From: Corynebacterium humireducens NBRC 106098 = DSM 45392
GTDB lineage: Bacteria; Actinomycetota; Actinomycetes; Mycobacteriales; Mycobacteriaceae
Direction: 5' to 3'
NCBI RefSeq assembly: GCF_000819445.1
Contig: NZ_CP005286.1
Coordinates: 186,001-250,000 of the forward strand
DNA: 64,000 nucleotides
This document shows, in pieces, positions 36,890 to 44,789 of this stretch. Made by a program: the position numbers and the translations under genes. The notes beneath the pieces were generated by a model that was not told the origin of the DNA, did no database searches, and saw only the letters and a list, made by a program, of their open reading frames with translations. Positions within the stretch are counted from its first letter, which is position 1. Each line of letters begins with the position of its first letter.

Positions 36890-37813
36890 TCAGAGGTCCA
36901 GCGTCCCCGCGAAATGCTCCACGACCTCGGTGAAGCCCTGCGGGTTCTCCAGGTGGGGCAGGTTCCGGGAACCGGGGACGTGGCGGACGGACAGGGGGGC
37001 GTCGACACGCGTGAGCGAACGGCGGGCCAGATGACGCCGCACCGACTGCAGCGGCTGGATGAGCAGCGTCGGGGCGGCCACCGGGGCGTCCACCCACCGG
37101 CTCGACGCCATGAGCAGGCGACTCGTCCGCAGGACCGCCGGGCGGGTGTGACCGATCTGCGCCGCCCGCTGCCGCAGCTCCAGCTCCTCCCGGAAGGCGG
37201 GGGTACGACGGAAGTCAGGGGTGGTGGAGGCGATGAGGTGGCGTCGGTAAGCAGCGGCCCCGAGCAGAGGCAGCAGGGGGTGCGCCAGCGTCGACGCATG
37301 GAGCCAGGGGCGGGTCACCACGGCCCGCCGCAGGTCGACGGGGTGCGCCGCACTGACGGAGACCAGCCCCGCGACGAGGGTGGGGTAGTAGGCGGCCAGC
37401 GCCCACGCGACGGTGCCGCCGGTCCCGGCCCCCACCACCACTGCCCGGTCGTGCCCCAGAGCCCGGATGAGGCCTGCGATGTCGCCTGCGGCGATACGCA
37501 GATCATCACCCGAGGTGGACGGCGGCTTGTCGCTCAGGCCGTAGCCGCGGGCGTCGACCGCCGCCACCCGGAACCCCCGCGCCGCCAGCGGGGCGATCAC
37601 CCGCCGGAACTCGAACCAGCCCCCGAACGTGTCGTGCAGCAGCACCACCAGTGGATCCCCCGGATCACCCGCCACCGCAGCATGCAGCCGCAGCCCCCGC
37701 GTGTGCACCATCTCGTGCCGGAAAGGACCGTCGAGCTCCACGACGGACGGGGACAGGACAGGCCGCCGCCGACGGCGGGGGAACAGTGCGGACACGGCGG
37801 GGACCTCCCTCAA
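36890..37813 (-). CDS. Alpha/beta hydrolase (EphE-like) lacking the nucleophile
   Basis: A 307-aa alpha/beta-hydrolase-fold protein in the position of mycobacterial ephE. The oxyanion region VVLLHDTFGGWFEFRRV and DARGYGLSDKP are epoxide-hydrolase-like. At the nucleophile elbow, G-x-Nu-x-G reads GAGTG (residues 128-132), so position 130, Asp in epoxide hydrolases or Ser in esterases, is Gly. A classical catalytic mechanism is therefore not expected. Residues 1-35 form a basic N-terminal extension (FPRRRRRPVL); GTG at 37795 is an alternative start. It is downstream of the holin-like gene but separated by a terminator. Confidence 0.8.
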   Translation of the reverse strand: MREVPAVSALFPRRRRRPVLSPSVVELDGPFRHEMVHTRGLRLHAAVAGDPGDPLVVLLHDTFGGWFEFRRVIAPLAARGFRVAAVDARGYGLSDKPPSTSGDDLRIAAGDIAGLIRALGHDRAVVVGAGTGGTVAWALAAYYPTLVAGLVSVSAAHPVDLRRAVVTRPWLHASTLAHPLLPLLGAAAYRRHLIASTTPDFRRTPAFREELELRQRAAQIGHTRPAVLRTSRLLMASSRWVDAPVAAPTLLIQPLQSVRRHLARRSLTRVDAPLSVRHVPGSRNLPHLENPQGFTEVVEHFAGTLDL

Positions 37814-37825
37814 CCTCTCAGGAAC

Positions 37826-37860
37826 GAAAAAGCCGCCCCCGCGGTGAGCGCGTGGGCGGA
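37826..37860 (-). terminator. Terminator of the holin-like gene
   Basis: On the minus strand CCGCCC-ACGCG...CGCG-GGGCGG is followed by CTTTTTCG. It lies 12 nt after the stop at 37872 and before the hydrolase ATG. Confidence 0.75.
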
Positions 37861-37871
37861 GGGTGGGTCGG

Positions 37872-38375
37872 CTAGCTGTACATGCCGCGGGTGCGACCCT
37901 CGAGCTTCTTCGTGGCCTGACCCGGGACGAGGTTCTTCAGTTCGTTGACCGAGTCGATCGTCTTCTGCGGAGCACCCACCGTCTTGACCTTCTTCCAGCC
38001 GAACAGGGCCAGCAGCGCAGCAGACAGCAGCATGAACAGGAAGACGATGAGGTAGGCGGCCCAGCTCTCCAGCCATTTCGTCAGCAGCTCGGCGACGAAG
38101 AAGAAGAAGAAGAAGGAGGAGTACAGCGCAATGACGCCGGCGACACCGAACAGGCCACCACCGATCGCGCCCTTCTTGGCCTCGCCGGCCAGCTCGGTCT
38201 TCGCCAGCTCCAGCTCCGCGCGGAACAGGCTGGACATCTGGGCGGTGGCGTTGGACACCAGCTCGCCGATGGACCCCTCGCCGGAGCGGGTCGTGTCAAC
38301 GTCGCTCAGCGGGATCGAGCTGACCCGCGGAGTGAAGTCCTTCGGTCCGTCGGTGAAAAGTCCGTTGTTGCTCAC
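37872..38375 (-). CDS. Holin-X-like membrane protein (phage holin family III domain)
   Basis: A 167-aa protein: a soluble N-terminus with an amphipathic helix (ELVSNATAQMSSLFRAELEL), two helices (about 72-98 with a run of six Phe, and 108-130) and a charged C-terminus. This is the Actinobacterial Holin-X domain, which despite its name is a chromosomal membrane protein found next to ephE and marP in mycobacteria (Rv3669). The neighbourhood shows no phage genes. The role is unknown; a part in envelope stress or membrane curvature is guesswork. Confidence 0.85.
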   Translation of the reverse strand: MSNNGLFTDGPKDFTPRVSSIPLSDVDTTRSGEGSIGELVSNATAQMSSLFRAELELAKTELAGEAKKGAIGGGLFGVAGVIALYSSFFFFFFVAELLTKWLESWAAYLIVFLFMLLSAALLALFGWKKVKTVGAPQKTIDSVNELKNLVPGQATKKLEGRTRGMYS

Positions 38376-38479
38376 GATGTGCCTTCCTGCTGCGGTGTCA
38401 TGCGTTGTCGACCATTCTCGACCATGGTGCCACGGATTCGCGATGAATGCGCAACCCTTGCAGCGCTATCGTAGTGGAT

Positions 38480-39175
38480 ATGTCCGCGGCTGCCCCCCTG
38501 CAACCCCTTCTTCGTCTCGGCGAGGTCGCGGCACTCGCCGATCAGGCACGTGCCGCCGTCGCCGCCGTCCACCGACGACCCGTCTCCCTCCGCCGCGCGG
38601 ACGTCACCGGTTCCGAGTCCGTCCTGCGCGGCGCCCGCACCTCAGCGCTTCTCGACGACCCCACCATCCGCCTCGGCGACGAACCCGTGGGGGTGCTCGG
38701 ATCCTCCATCTCCGTGTCGAGCATGCTGGCCCCGGAGTCGCTGCAGGCGTCCGCGCGGGTCTTCAGCCGGGCACCCCTGCAGATCCTCGCGCGCATGGCC
38801 GTCGGCGCCGGGGGCACCGGCCGGCCGGAGGGCTCCCCCGAGAGGCTGCAGCGGCTGGCGGCCCTGATCTCCTCCGGCACGGCACACGACGTGCTGCTGC
38901 CCCAGGTGGTGCACGCCGAGATCCTGGCGCACGAACTCCTGGGGGAGCGTTCGGGGCTGGTCGCCCGTGCCGCGGCCCGGCTGACGGCGGTGACGACCGG
39001 CCTCGACCCGCGGGGACTGGCAGTGCCGGAGACGTACCTGCTGCGCCACCGCGCCGGGTACCTGGCGGCGACGCAGGCGTGGGCCGCGGGGAGTGCGGTG
39101 GAGTTCCTGGAGCTGTCGTTGCGTTCGTGGATCGCCGGGGCGGAGGAGGCGGAGGCGATCGCGCGGGCGTTGTAG
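38480..39175 (+). CDS. Conserved actinobacterial protein of unknown function (Rv3662c-like)
   Basis: A 231-aa, mainly alpha-helical, soluble protein rich in Ala, Leu and Arg. It has no recognised enzyme motif; conserved-looking parts are SMLAPESLQASARVFSRAPL, then LISSGTAHDVLLPQVVHAEI. In mycobacteria a protein of similar size stands next to the HAD phosphatase and ssd genes. ATG at 38480 lies 7 nt after TATCGT (38467-38472), a leaderless arrangement; the 11 upstream open codons are unsupported. It is convergent with the HAD gene, with 19 nt between stops. Confidence 0.75.
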   Translation: MSAAAPLQPLLRLGEVAALADQARAAVAAVHRRPVSLRRADVTGSESVLRGARTSALLDDPTIRLGDEPVGVLGSSISVSSMLAPESLQASARVFSRAPLQILARMAVGAGGTGRPEGSPERLQRLAALISSGTAHDVLLPQVVHAEILAHELLGERSGLVARAAARLTAVTTGLDPRGLAVPETYLLRHRAGYLAATQAWAAGSAVEFLELSLRSWIAGAEEAEAIARAL

Positions 39176-39194
39176 CTGGCGGTTCTGACGGGAG

Positions 39195-40028
39195 CTAGGC
39201 GGAGCCGCGGCGGCCGCGCTGGGCCCACCAGATGCCGCCGGCCGCGGCGGCGGAGATGACCGCCACGATGGACGCGCCGATGCTGATCTCCCGCGGGGAG
39301 GGCATCTGGAACAGCGGCACCGGATCGCGGAACGTGCGGATCTCCCAGCCGTTCTCCAGGGCGGCCTTCTTCATGGCGCGGTCCGGGTTGACGGCGACGG
39401 GGTTGCCCACGGCCTCCAGCATCGGGATGTCCGTGGCGGAGTCCGAGTAGGCGTAGCTGGCGGCCAGGTCGTAGCTGTTCTTCTCGGCGAGGTCGGCGAT
39501 GGCCTGCGCCTTCGCGTCGCCCTTGCAGTAGAAGAGGATCTCGCCGGTGAAACGGCCGTCCCTGACCTCGAGCTCCGTGGCGACGACCTGGTGGATGTCC
39601 AGCTCCTCCGCGATGAGGTCCACGAGGTGTGAGGCGGAGGCGGAGATGATGATGACGTCGTGCCCGGCGTTGCGGTGGAAGGCGATGAGTTCGCGGGCCT
39701 CGGCGTAGATGGCCGGGGTGACCACGTTGTGCATGGTCTCGGAGGCGATTTCCCGGACCTTCTCCACGGACCAGCCGGCGACGAGCGCGGCGAGCTGGTC
39801 GCGGGTGGTGTCCATCTGCTCGCTCGACTGGCCGGCGATCATGTACGTCGCCTTCGCCAGGGACATCTGCAGCGCCTCCGAGGTGGTGATGAGTCCGTTG
39901 TGCATGAACTCGCGACCGAAGGCGAAGGCGGAGGAGGTGGCGATGATGGTCTTGTCCAGGTCGAAGAAGGCCGCCACGCGTGATTTCTGCGTGGTGGCCT
40001 GCCTGTTTGCGGCTGCACCGGGACTCAT
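39195..40028 (-). CDS. HAD-IB family phosphatase (SerB-like), membrane-anchored
   Basis: A 277-aa HAD hydrolase. Motif I FFDLDKTII, motif II IIISASASH, and motif III/IV YSDSATDIPML fit the HAD-IB (phosphoserine phosphatase-like, CicA/LPLAT-associated) subfamily. A C-terminal helix (about residues 248-270, IGASIVAVISAAAAGGIWWA) probably anchors it in the membrane. The substrate is unknown. ATG at 40028 (MSPGAAANRQ) is preferred over upstream codons. Its 5' region is shared with the 6C RNA promoter region. Confidence 0.88.
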   Translation of the reverse strand: MSPGAAANRQATTQKSRVAAFFDLDKTIIATSSAFAFGREFMHNGLITTSEALQMSLAKATYMIAGQSSEQMDTTRDQLAALVAGWSVEKVREIASETMHNVVTPAIYAEARELIAFHRNAGHDVIIISASASHLVDLIAEELDIHQVVATELEVRDGRFTGEILFYCKGDAKAQAIADLAEKNSYDLAASYAYSDSATDIPMLEAVGNPVAVNPDRAMKKAALENGWEIRTFRDPVPLFQMPSPREISIGASIVAVISAAAAGGIWWAQRGRRGSA

Positions 40029-40187
40029 GAGCACACAGTGTAGACCCCGAACCTGTGAAACGTAAGAGACGGAAGTGGAGGAAGAAACTTCTGTGCACAC
40101 GGGTGGCACCTTTCCGGGTCTTTCCGGACGATTCTGTGACCTACGGAACCTCTAGAAGATATTTTCGAGAAAACTATTCTCCCGGTA

Positions 40188-40216
40188 TTGTCTTGGCCCC
40201 GGGGATGTGTCATAAT
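40188..40216 (+). promoter_or_regulatory. 6C RNA promoter
   Basis: TTGTCT (40188-40193), 17-nt spacer, CATAAT (40211-40216) with TGTGT before the -10. Predicted start near 40223. Confidence 0.65.
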
Positions 40217-40222
40217 TCCACT

Positions 40223-40330
40223 TGCAAGGCCCCGATATACAGTGCGGCCTGCCCCGGTAATCCCCCCCGATACCGGGTTACAGACGGCCCGCGCACACCC
40301 CCCCCCGAGGCGCGGGCCGTCCCTTATTTT
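40223..40330 (+). ncRNA. 6C small RNA
   Basis: About 108 nt between a good promoter and an intrinsic terminator. Two hairpins each carry a C-run loop: CCCGGTA...TACCGGG around seven C (about 40253-40276), and CGGCCCGCGC...GCGCGGGCCG around eight C (40285-40320), then TCCCTTATTTTCT. Paired C-rich loops define the actinobacterial 6C RNA. The location beside ssd matches M. tuberculosis B11 (between Rv3660c and Rv3661). In C. glutamicum 6C RNA has been linked to the SOS response; in mycobacteria C-rich loops pair with G-rich ribosome sites. The ends are estimated from the sequence. Confidence 0.88.
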
Positions 40331-40369
40331 CTGGCACACCGGGCGCGTGCTCCGCCACTGCGGCGCGAG

Positions 40370-40423
40370 ATCTGTCCACAGGTGGGCGTTGATGTGTCAT
40401 CGTTTCCGGGGGTTGTCCACAGG
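40370..40423 (-). repeat. Intergenic element copy 1 with paired DnaA-box-like 9-mers
   Basis: On the minus strand the element runs CCTGTGGACAACCCCCG, then a variable stretch around TGACACATCA, then CTGTGGACAG. The two TGTGGACAA/G 9-mers (40413-40421 and 40372-40380) are in the same orientation with starts 41 nt apart. TTGTCCACA is the actinobacterial DnaA box. The same arrangement with identical spacing recurs at 53511-53564. It lies between the 6C RNA terminator and ssd. Confidence 0.6.
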
Positions 40424-40455
40424 CTGGCCGCGGGGCCGTTGTGACGGTGGCGTCG

Positions 40456-41538
40456 ATGAGCGACGGTGTGGCCATGAGCAGCATATTCATCCTCGTCGCG
40501 GTCAGTGATCCGGTCATCCACCCGGAGGCGACGCACGTCGCGGCGGCCACCGGCCACGGTGTCATCGACACCATCGACCCCCGCGAGATCACCCGCCTCC
40601 TGCCCCGCGCACACTCCGTGCTTGTCGACGCCGACACCGCCCGTCACATCGCCACCCTCGACCGGCGGCCCGGCATCCACCTCCTCGCCGCGGACCCCGG
40701 CCCGGTGGACTGGCGGGCCGCCGTACTCGCACACGCGGAGAACGGCTACGTCCTCCCCGCGCAGGCCCCGGAGCTGCTCGAGGCGCTGGGGCACGCAGCC
40801 GTCCCCGACAGGGGAGAGACGGGGACGCGGGGCACCCTCCTCGCCGTCTGCGGCGCCGCCGGCGGGGCCGGGACGTCCGTGCTGGCTGCCGCGGTGGCGC
40901 GGGTGGCGGCCCGCTCCCACCCGGTGACGCTTGTCGACGCCGCCGAGTTCTCCGGCGGCCTCGACCTGCTCCTCGGCCTCGAGGAGGTGCCCGGGGTCCG
41001 CTGGCCGGAGCTGCAGCTCGGGGAGGGGGCCGTGTCCGCGGCGGACCTGCGGGCGGCGCTGCCGGTCACCGGCGACGGCGTCGCCTGCCTCTCCGCCGCC
41101 CGCACCACGATCGCCGACCCCTTCCGCCTCACCCCGGAGGTGCTGTCCCCGGTGCTGGAGTCACTGCGCGGGGCGTCGGGGGTGACGGTCGTCGACGTCC
41201 CGCTCGAGGGTGCCTGCACGGACGTCATCATGGACGCCTGCGACCACGCCGTCCTGCTCATCCCCGCGGAGCTGCGCCCGGCGGCCGCTGCGGCGCGACT
41301 GGTCGCCCGCCTCACGAGCTCCCGCACCACCGTCACCGGGGTGGTCCGCCACCGGAACTGGTCGGGGCTGAGCACCGCGGACATCGGGGACATCACCCGC
41401 TGCACCATCCTCACCGAGCTGGGGAACGTGCCTCGGCTGTCCCGCACGGTGGAGCTCGGTGGCCTGCCGGAACGCCTGCCCGGCCAGCTGGCCACGACCG
41501 CCCGCCTCATCCTGGAGAACGCGGGGGTACGGGGATGA
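40456..41538 (+). CDS. ssd: Septum-site regulator Ssd / TadZ-CpaE-like ATPase homologue
   Basis: A protein of about 360 aa in the MinD/ParA superfamily, related to Rv3660c and to TadZ of pilus systems. Residues about 1-115 are a receiver-like domain; the P-loop region reads VCGAAGGAGTSVLAAAVA, where both signature lysines of the deviant Walker A (KGGxGKT) are missing, so nucleotide hydrolysis is doubtful. Later parts include VTLVDAAEFSGGLDLLLGLE and TVVDVPLEGACTDVIMDACD. It heads the tad cluster and overlaps tadA by 4 nt, suggesting that it positions the pilus machine. The start is uncertain: GTG 40441, ATG 40456 or ATG 40474; none has a ribosome site. Confidence 0.85.
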   Translation: MSDGVAMSSIFILVAVSDPVIHPEATHVAAATGHGVIDTIDPREITRLLPRAHSVLVDADTARHIATLDRRPGIHLLAADPGPVDWRAAVLAHAENGYVLPAQAPELLEALGHAAVPDRGETGTRGTLLAVCGAAGGAGTSVLAAAVARVAARSHPVTLVDAAEFSGGLDLLLGLEEVPGVRWPELQLGEGAVSAADLRAALPVTGDGVACLSAARTTIADPFRLTPEVLSPVLESLRGASGVTVVDVPLEGACTDVIMDACDHAVLLIPAELRPAAAAARLVARLTSSRTTVTGVVRHRNWSGLSTADIGDITRCTILTELGNVPRLSRTVELGGLPERLPGQLATTARLILENAGVRG

Positions 41539-42668
41539 CCGCCCTCATCGACCGGGTGCAGCGCCGGCTCGCCGACACCCCGCAGGCGGCCACCGACGCC
41601 GCGGAACTCGCCCGCCTCATCCGGGAGGAGGCCGGCGTCATCTCCGACGGCGACGTCCTCGACCTGCTGCGCCGCCTGCGACACGACTCCACCGGTGTCG
41701 GCCTGCTCGAGGCGGTGCTGGCCACCGAGGGGGTCACGGACATCGTGGTCAACGGACCCGACCAGGTGTGGTTCGACCGGGGGCGCGGCCTGGAACGCTC
41801 CGAGGTGTGCTTCACCGACGACGCCGCGGTCCGGCAGCTGGCGGCCCGCCTGGCCACCGCCTGCGGTCGACGTCTCGATGACGCCCAGCCCTTCGCCGAC
41901 GGGCGGCTCCTGCGGGACGACGGGACCGTCGTCCGCTTCCACGCCCTGCTCGCACCCCCGTCCGCCGGGCACACCTGCCTCAGCCTGCGGGTCCTGCGGC
42001 AGGCCACCACCACCCTCGATGAGCTGGTCGCCGGCGGGACGGTCACCGCCGGGATCGCGGAACTGCTGCGCGCCGTCGTGCGTCGCCGCCGGGCGTTCCT
42101 GGTGGTCGGCGGCACCGGCACCGGCAAGACGACACTGCTGGCGGCCCTGCTCGCCGAGGTCGACCACGGGGAAAGGATCCTGTGCATCGAGGACACCGCC
42201 GAACTCCAGCCCCGCCACCCGCACGTGCTCAACCTCGTCTCGCGGGGCCGGAACACCGAGGGCAGCGGCCGGATCACCATGTCCGACCTGCTCACCCAGG
42301 CGCTGCGCATGCGTCCGGACCGCATCATCGTCGGGGAGATCCGGGGTGCGGAGGTCGTCGACCTGCTCGCCGCCCTCAACACCGGCCACGAGGGAGGGGC
42401 CGGCACGATCCACGCCAACGCGCTCGACGAGGTGCCCGCCCGACTGGAGGCCCTCGCGGCCCTCGGCGGACTCGACCGCACCGCCCTCCACTCGCAGCTG
42501 GCGGCGGCGCTGGACGTGGTCATCGTCATGCGTAGGGGCCCTGACGGCCGCCGCGTCCTCCACCAGCTCGGCCTGCTCCGCGGCAACCCCGTGACCACGC
42601 AGGTCGTCTGGGACTCCCACGACGGGGAACGCGAGGGCTACGCCGCGTTCCGGGAGGCGCTGACGTGA
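41535..42668 (+). CDS. tadA: Tad pilus secretion ATPase TadA
   Basis: A 377-aa type II/IV secretion ATPase. Walker A is GGTGTGKTT (192-200); the Asp box and Walker B follow (CIEDTAELQPRHPHVLNLVS; RIIVGEIRGAEVVDLLAALN) and the His box is GHEGGAGTIHANALDE. It powers assembly of Flp-type pili. The gene is translated from ATG overlapping the ssd stop, and its stop overlaps tadB. Confidence 0.95.
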   Translation: MTALIDRVQRRLADTPQAATDAAELARLIREEAGVISDGDVLDLLRRLRHDSTGVGLLEAVLATEGVTDIVVNGPDQVWFDRGRGLERSEVCFTDDAAVRQLAARLATACGRRLDDAQPFADGRLLRDDGTVVRFHALLAPPSAGHTCLSLRVLRQATTTLDELVAGGTVTAGIAELLRAVVRRRRAFLVVGGTGTGKTTLLAALLAEVDHGERILCIEDTAELQPRHPHVLNLVSRGRNTEGSGRITMSDLLTQALRMRPDRIIVGEIRGAEVVDLLAALNTGHEGGAGTIHANALDEVPARLEALAALGGLDRTALHSQLAAALDVVIVMRRGPDGRRVLHQLGLLRGNPVTTQVVWDSHDGEREGYAAFREALT

Positions 42669-43423
42669 CCGCGCTTCTGCTCCTGGCGGCCCACCTCGCC
42701 CTGCCCGCCCCACGCCCGGTCCACCGTCTGCGGCCGGCCACCCCCGACACCCGGCTGCTCGTTCCGGTGGGTACCGGCCTCGGGGCGGTCCTGCTGCTCG
42801 GGAATCCCGGCGTCGCCCTGGCGGCGCTGCTCGTCCTCGGCACCACCGGGTGGGTCGTACGGGAGGTGCGCGCGGGGGCGGCACGGCGGCGTCGGGAAGC
42901 GCACGCCGCCACCTTCCTCGGGCATCTCGCCGGAGAACTGCAGGCCGGCAGCGGCATCGCGGCGGCCTTCGGGCACGCCGCCGGGCACCTGCCCGCCGGT
43001 GCCCCACAGGAACTGGCCGACCTGCTCCGGCAGGTCGGGGGACTCACCCGGCAGGGACGTTCCGCCGCCTCACTCCTCCGGGAGGGGCCGCCGGAACTGC
43101 GGACCCTCGGGACCCTGTGGGAGCTCTCCGAACGGCACGGCCTGCCGCTGGTGCCCCTCGTGGAGCAGGCACAGCTGCGTATCGACGCCCGCCTCCGCCA
43201 CCACGCCATCACCCACGCCACGCTGCAGGGACCGCAGGCCACCGCCGTGATCCTCACCCTGCTGCCGCTGGCGGGCATCGCGATGGGCACGGCGATGGGG
43301 GCACACCCCCTCGGCCTGCTCTTCGGCGGTGGCATCGGGGACCTCCTGCTGGTCACCGGCGTCGCGCTCGCCGCCGGGGGCCTTGTCTGGTCGCGGCACA
43401 TCATCGGGCGGGCGGCGGCATGA
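42665..43423 (+). CDS. tadB: Tad pilus membrane protein TadB-like
   Basis: A 252-aa GspF-type inner-membrane protein. Two helices lie near the N-terminus (about 33-66), the cytoplasmic T2SSF domain runs about 75-165 (FLGHLAGELQAGSGIAAAFG, then LRQVGGLTRQGRSAASLLRE) and two helices end it. It forms the assembly platform with TadC. Both ends overlap neighbouring genes by 4 nt. Confidence 0.88.
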   Translation: MTALLLLAAHLALPAPRPVHRLRPATPDTRLLVPVGTGLGAVLLLGNPGVALAALLVLGTTGWVVREVRAGAARRRREAHAATFLGHLAGELQAGSGIAAAFGHAAGHLPAGAPQELADLLRQVGGLTRQGRSAASLLREGPPELRTLGTLWELSERHGLPLVPLVEQAQLRIDARLRHHAITHATLQGPQATAVILTLLPLAGIAMGTAMGAHPLGLLFGGGIGDLLLVTGVALAAGGLVWSRHIIGRAAA

Positions 43424-43986
43424 CCTCCGTGACCCTCATCCTCCTCGCCGCGGCCCTGCTGCTGCCACCGCCCCGGCCCGGGGCCCGCGCGGGGCACCCC
43501 GGCCCCAAGACACCCCGCGACGGACCGCGGGGGCGCCCCGACCCGGACCGGCTGGCGCTCGCCGCCGACATCGACCTCTACGCCGCGTGCCTGCGCGCCG
43601 GGCTCAGCCCGGGCACAGCCGCCGCGGCCCTGGTCGACGCCGGTGCCGACCCCGCCACCCGCCCCACGTGGCGGACGGTCGCGGCCCTGCTCGCCATCGG
43701 GGTGCCGGCGGAACGTGCCTGGTCCGAGGCCGCCGGGACCCCCGGCCTGGCGGACCTGGCCGGACTGGCCACCCTGTCGGGCCGCTCCGGGGCCGCCGTG
43801 TCGGAGGCCTGCGGCCGCCTCGCCGCCGCACTGCGCGACGAGGCCGCCGCGCAGGCCACCGCCCGGGCCGAACGGGCCGGGGTGCTCATCGCCCTGCCCC
43901 TGACGCTCTGCTTCCTGCCCGCCTTCCTGGTGCTCGGCCTGGCCCCCGTGGTCATCAGCCTCGGCACCTCTCTACTCACACACTGA
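43420..43986 (+). CDS. tadC: Tad pilus membrane protein TadC-like
   Basis: A 188-aa T2SSF-domain protein, shorter than classical TadC. It has an N-terminal helix, a GspF-like repeat (AADIDLYAACLRAGLSPGTA, then ATLSGRSGAAVSEACGRLAA) and a C-terminal helix (ALPLTLCFLPAFLVLGLAPV). ATG at 43420 overlaps the tadB stop. The open frame upstream in this phase is the shadow of tadB. Confidence 0.85.
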   Translation: MTSVTLILLAAALLLPPPRPGARAGHPGPKTPRDGPRGRPDPDRLALAADIDLYAACLRAGLSPGTAAAALVDAGADPATRPTWRTVAALLAIGVPAERAWSEAAGTPGLADLAGLATLSGRSGAAVSEACGRLAAALRDEAAAQATARAERAGVLIALPLTLCFLPAFLVLGLAPVVISLGTSLLTH

Positions 43987-44018
43987 TCATCCAGCCACCC
44001 AATCACAAGGAGAACATC

Positions 44019-44225
44019 ATGAGGATCAAGTCCGCCTGCACCACCCTGACCAGCCGTTTCCGTGACAGGCTCACCGACGAATCGGGAATGAGCACCATCG
44101 AGTACGCCCTCGGCAGCGTCGCCGCCGCGGCCCTGGCGGCCGTGCTCTACGGCGTCATCAACGCCTCCGCCGTCGTCGACGCCATCGAGGGCATCATCAC
44201 CGGCGCCCTCACGAACACGCCGTGA
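44019..44225 (+). CDS. Flp-type pilin (DUF4244)
   Basis: A 68-aa pilin subunit. A basic leader of 22 residues is followed by ESGMSTIEYALGSVAAAALA, the Flp/DUF4244 pattern; TadV-type prepilin peptidase would cut around the Gly-Met step so that the conserved Glu (STIEY) is residue 5 of the mature hydrophobic helix. AAGGAG is 7 nt before ATG at 44019. Its stop overlaps the next gene by 4 nt. No prepilin peptidase gene is in the window. Confidence 0.88.
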   Translation: MRIKSACTTLTSRFRDRLTDESGMSTIEYALGSVAAAALAAVLYGVINASAVVDAIEGIITGALTNTP

Positions 44226-44494
44226 CCAGCATCGAGACGGCCGTCGGGCTCGGCAGCCTCATCACGGTCTGCGGGCTCATCGTCGCGGGACTGGCGACCA
44301 TGTCGGCGCACCTGGCCGCCGTGGACACCGCCGGGGCCGCCGCCCGTTCCCACGCCATCGGGCAGGAGTTCGTGCCCGCCAGAGGAGCGGTCCACGTGAC
44401 CGAGGACGACGGGTGGGTGACCGCCACGGCCACCGTGCCGGCCCCGCTGGGGGAGCGCCGTCACGCGGCGGTCTTCCCGGTGGAGAGGCCCTGA
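44222..44494 (+). CDS. TadE-like minor pilin
   Basis: A 90-aa protein starting GTG 44222 with TSIETAVGLGSLITVCGLIV, a type IV-like Glu plus hydrophobic helix, then a short beta-rich extracytoplasmic region. It matches the TadE-like genes (Rv3655c) downstream of the pilin in mycobacteria. It overlaps the pilin stop (GTGA). Confidence 0.8.
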   Translation: MTSIETAVGLGSLITVCGLIVAGLATMSAHLAAVDTAGAAARSHAIGQEFVPARGAVHVTEDDGWVTATATVPAPLGERRHAAVFPVERP

Positions 44495-44495
44495 C

Positions 44496-44789
44496 GTGCC
44501 CACGCTCGTCACGGCCGGGACGGCGGCCGCACTGTTCAGCCTCGGGGCGCTCCTCCTCGGCGCGGCCGGCCAGGTCAGTGCCCAGCACGAGGCGCAGGTG
44601 GCGGCGGATCTCGCGGCGGTCGCCGGGGCGTCGGCCGTCTACCGCGGGGAGGACGGCTGCACCGTCGCGGCGGCGGTGGCGGGGGACAACGGGGCGTCGC
44701 TACGCGACTGTCGCGGAGCGGGGGCGGACCTGACCGTCACCGCGCGGATCCGCGGAAGGGAGGTCACGTCGACGGCGGGCCCGGTGTAG
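44496..44789 (+). CDS. Secreted Rv3654c-like protein at the end of the tad cluster
   Basis: A 97-aa protein with one N-terminal helix (VTAGTAAALFSLGALLLGAA) and the QHEAQVAADLAAVAGASAVY segment of the helicase/secretion-neighbourhood TadE-like family. Two Cys (55 and 70) could form a disulfide. GTG at 44496 lies 1 nt after the preceding stop. Its last 26 nt overlap the 3' end of the convergent helicase gene. Confidence 0.8.
   Translation: MPTLVTAGTAAALFSLGALLLGAAGQVSAQHEAQVAADLAAVAGASAVYRGEDGCTVAAAVAGDNGASLRDCRGAGADLTVTARIRGREVTSTAGPV

Noticed and set aside
37872..38375. Holin-family domain as a sign of a prophage
   Set aside because: The Holin-X type protein is a chromosomal actinobacterial gene with fixed neighbours (marP, EphE-like); no other phage genes occur here.
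40095..40175. LexA/SOS-box-like TTTTCGAGAAAA near the 6C RNA
   Set aside because: It is a short palindrome but does not match the corynebacterial SOS box TCGAA-N-TTCGA at proper spacing.
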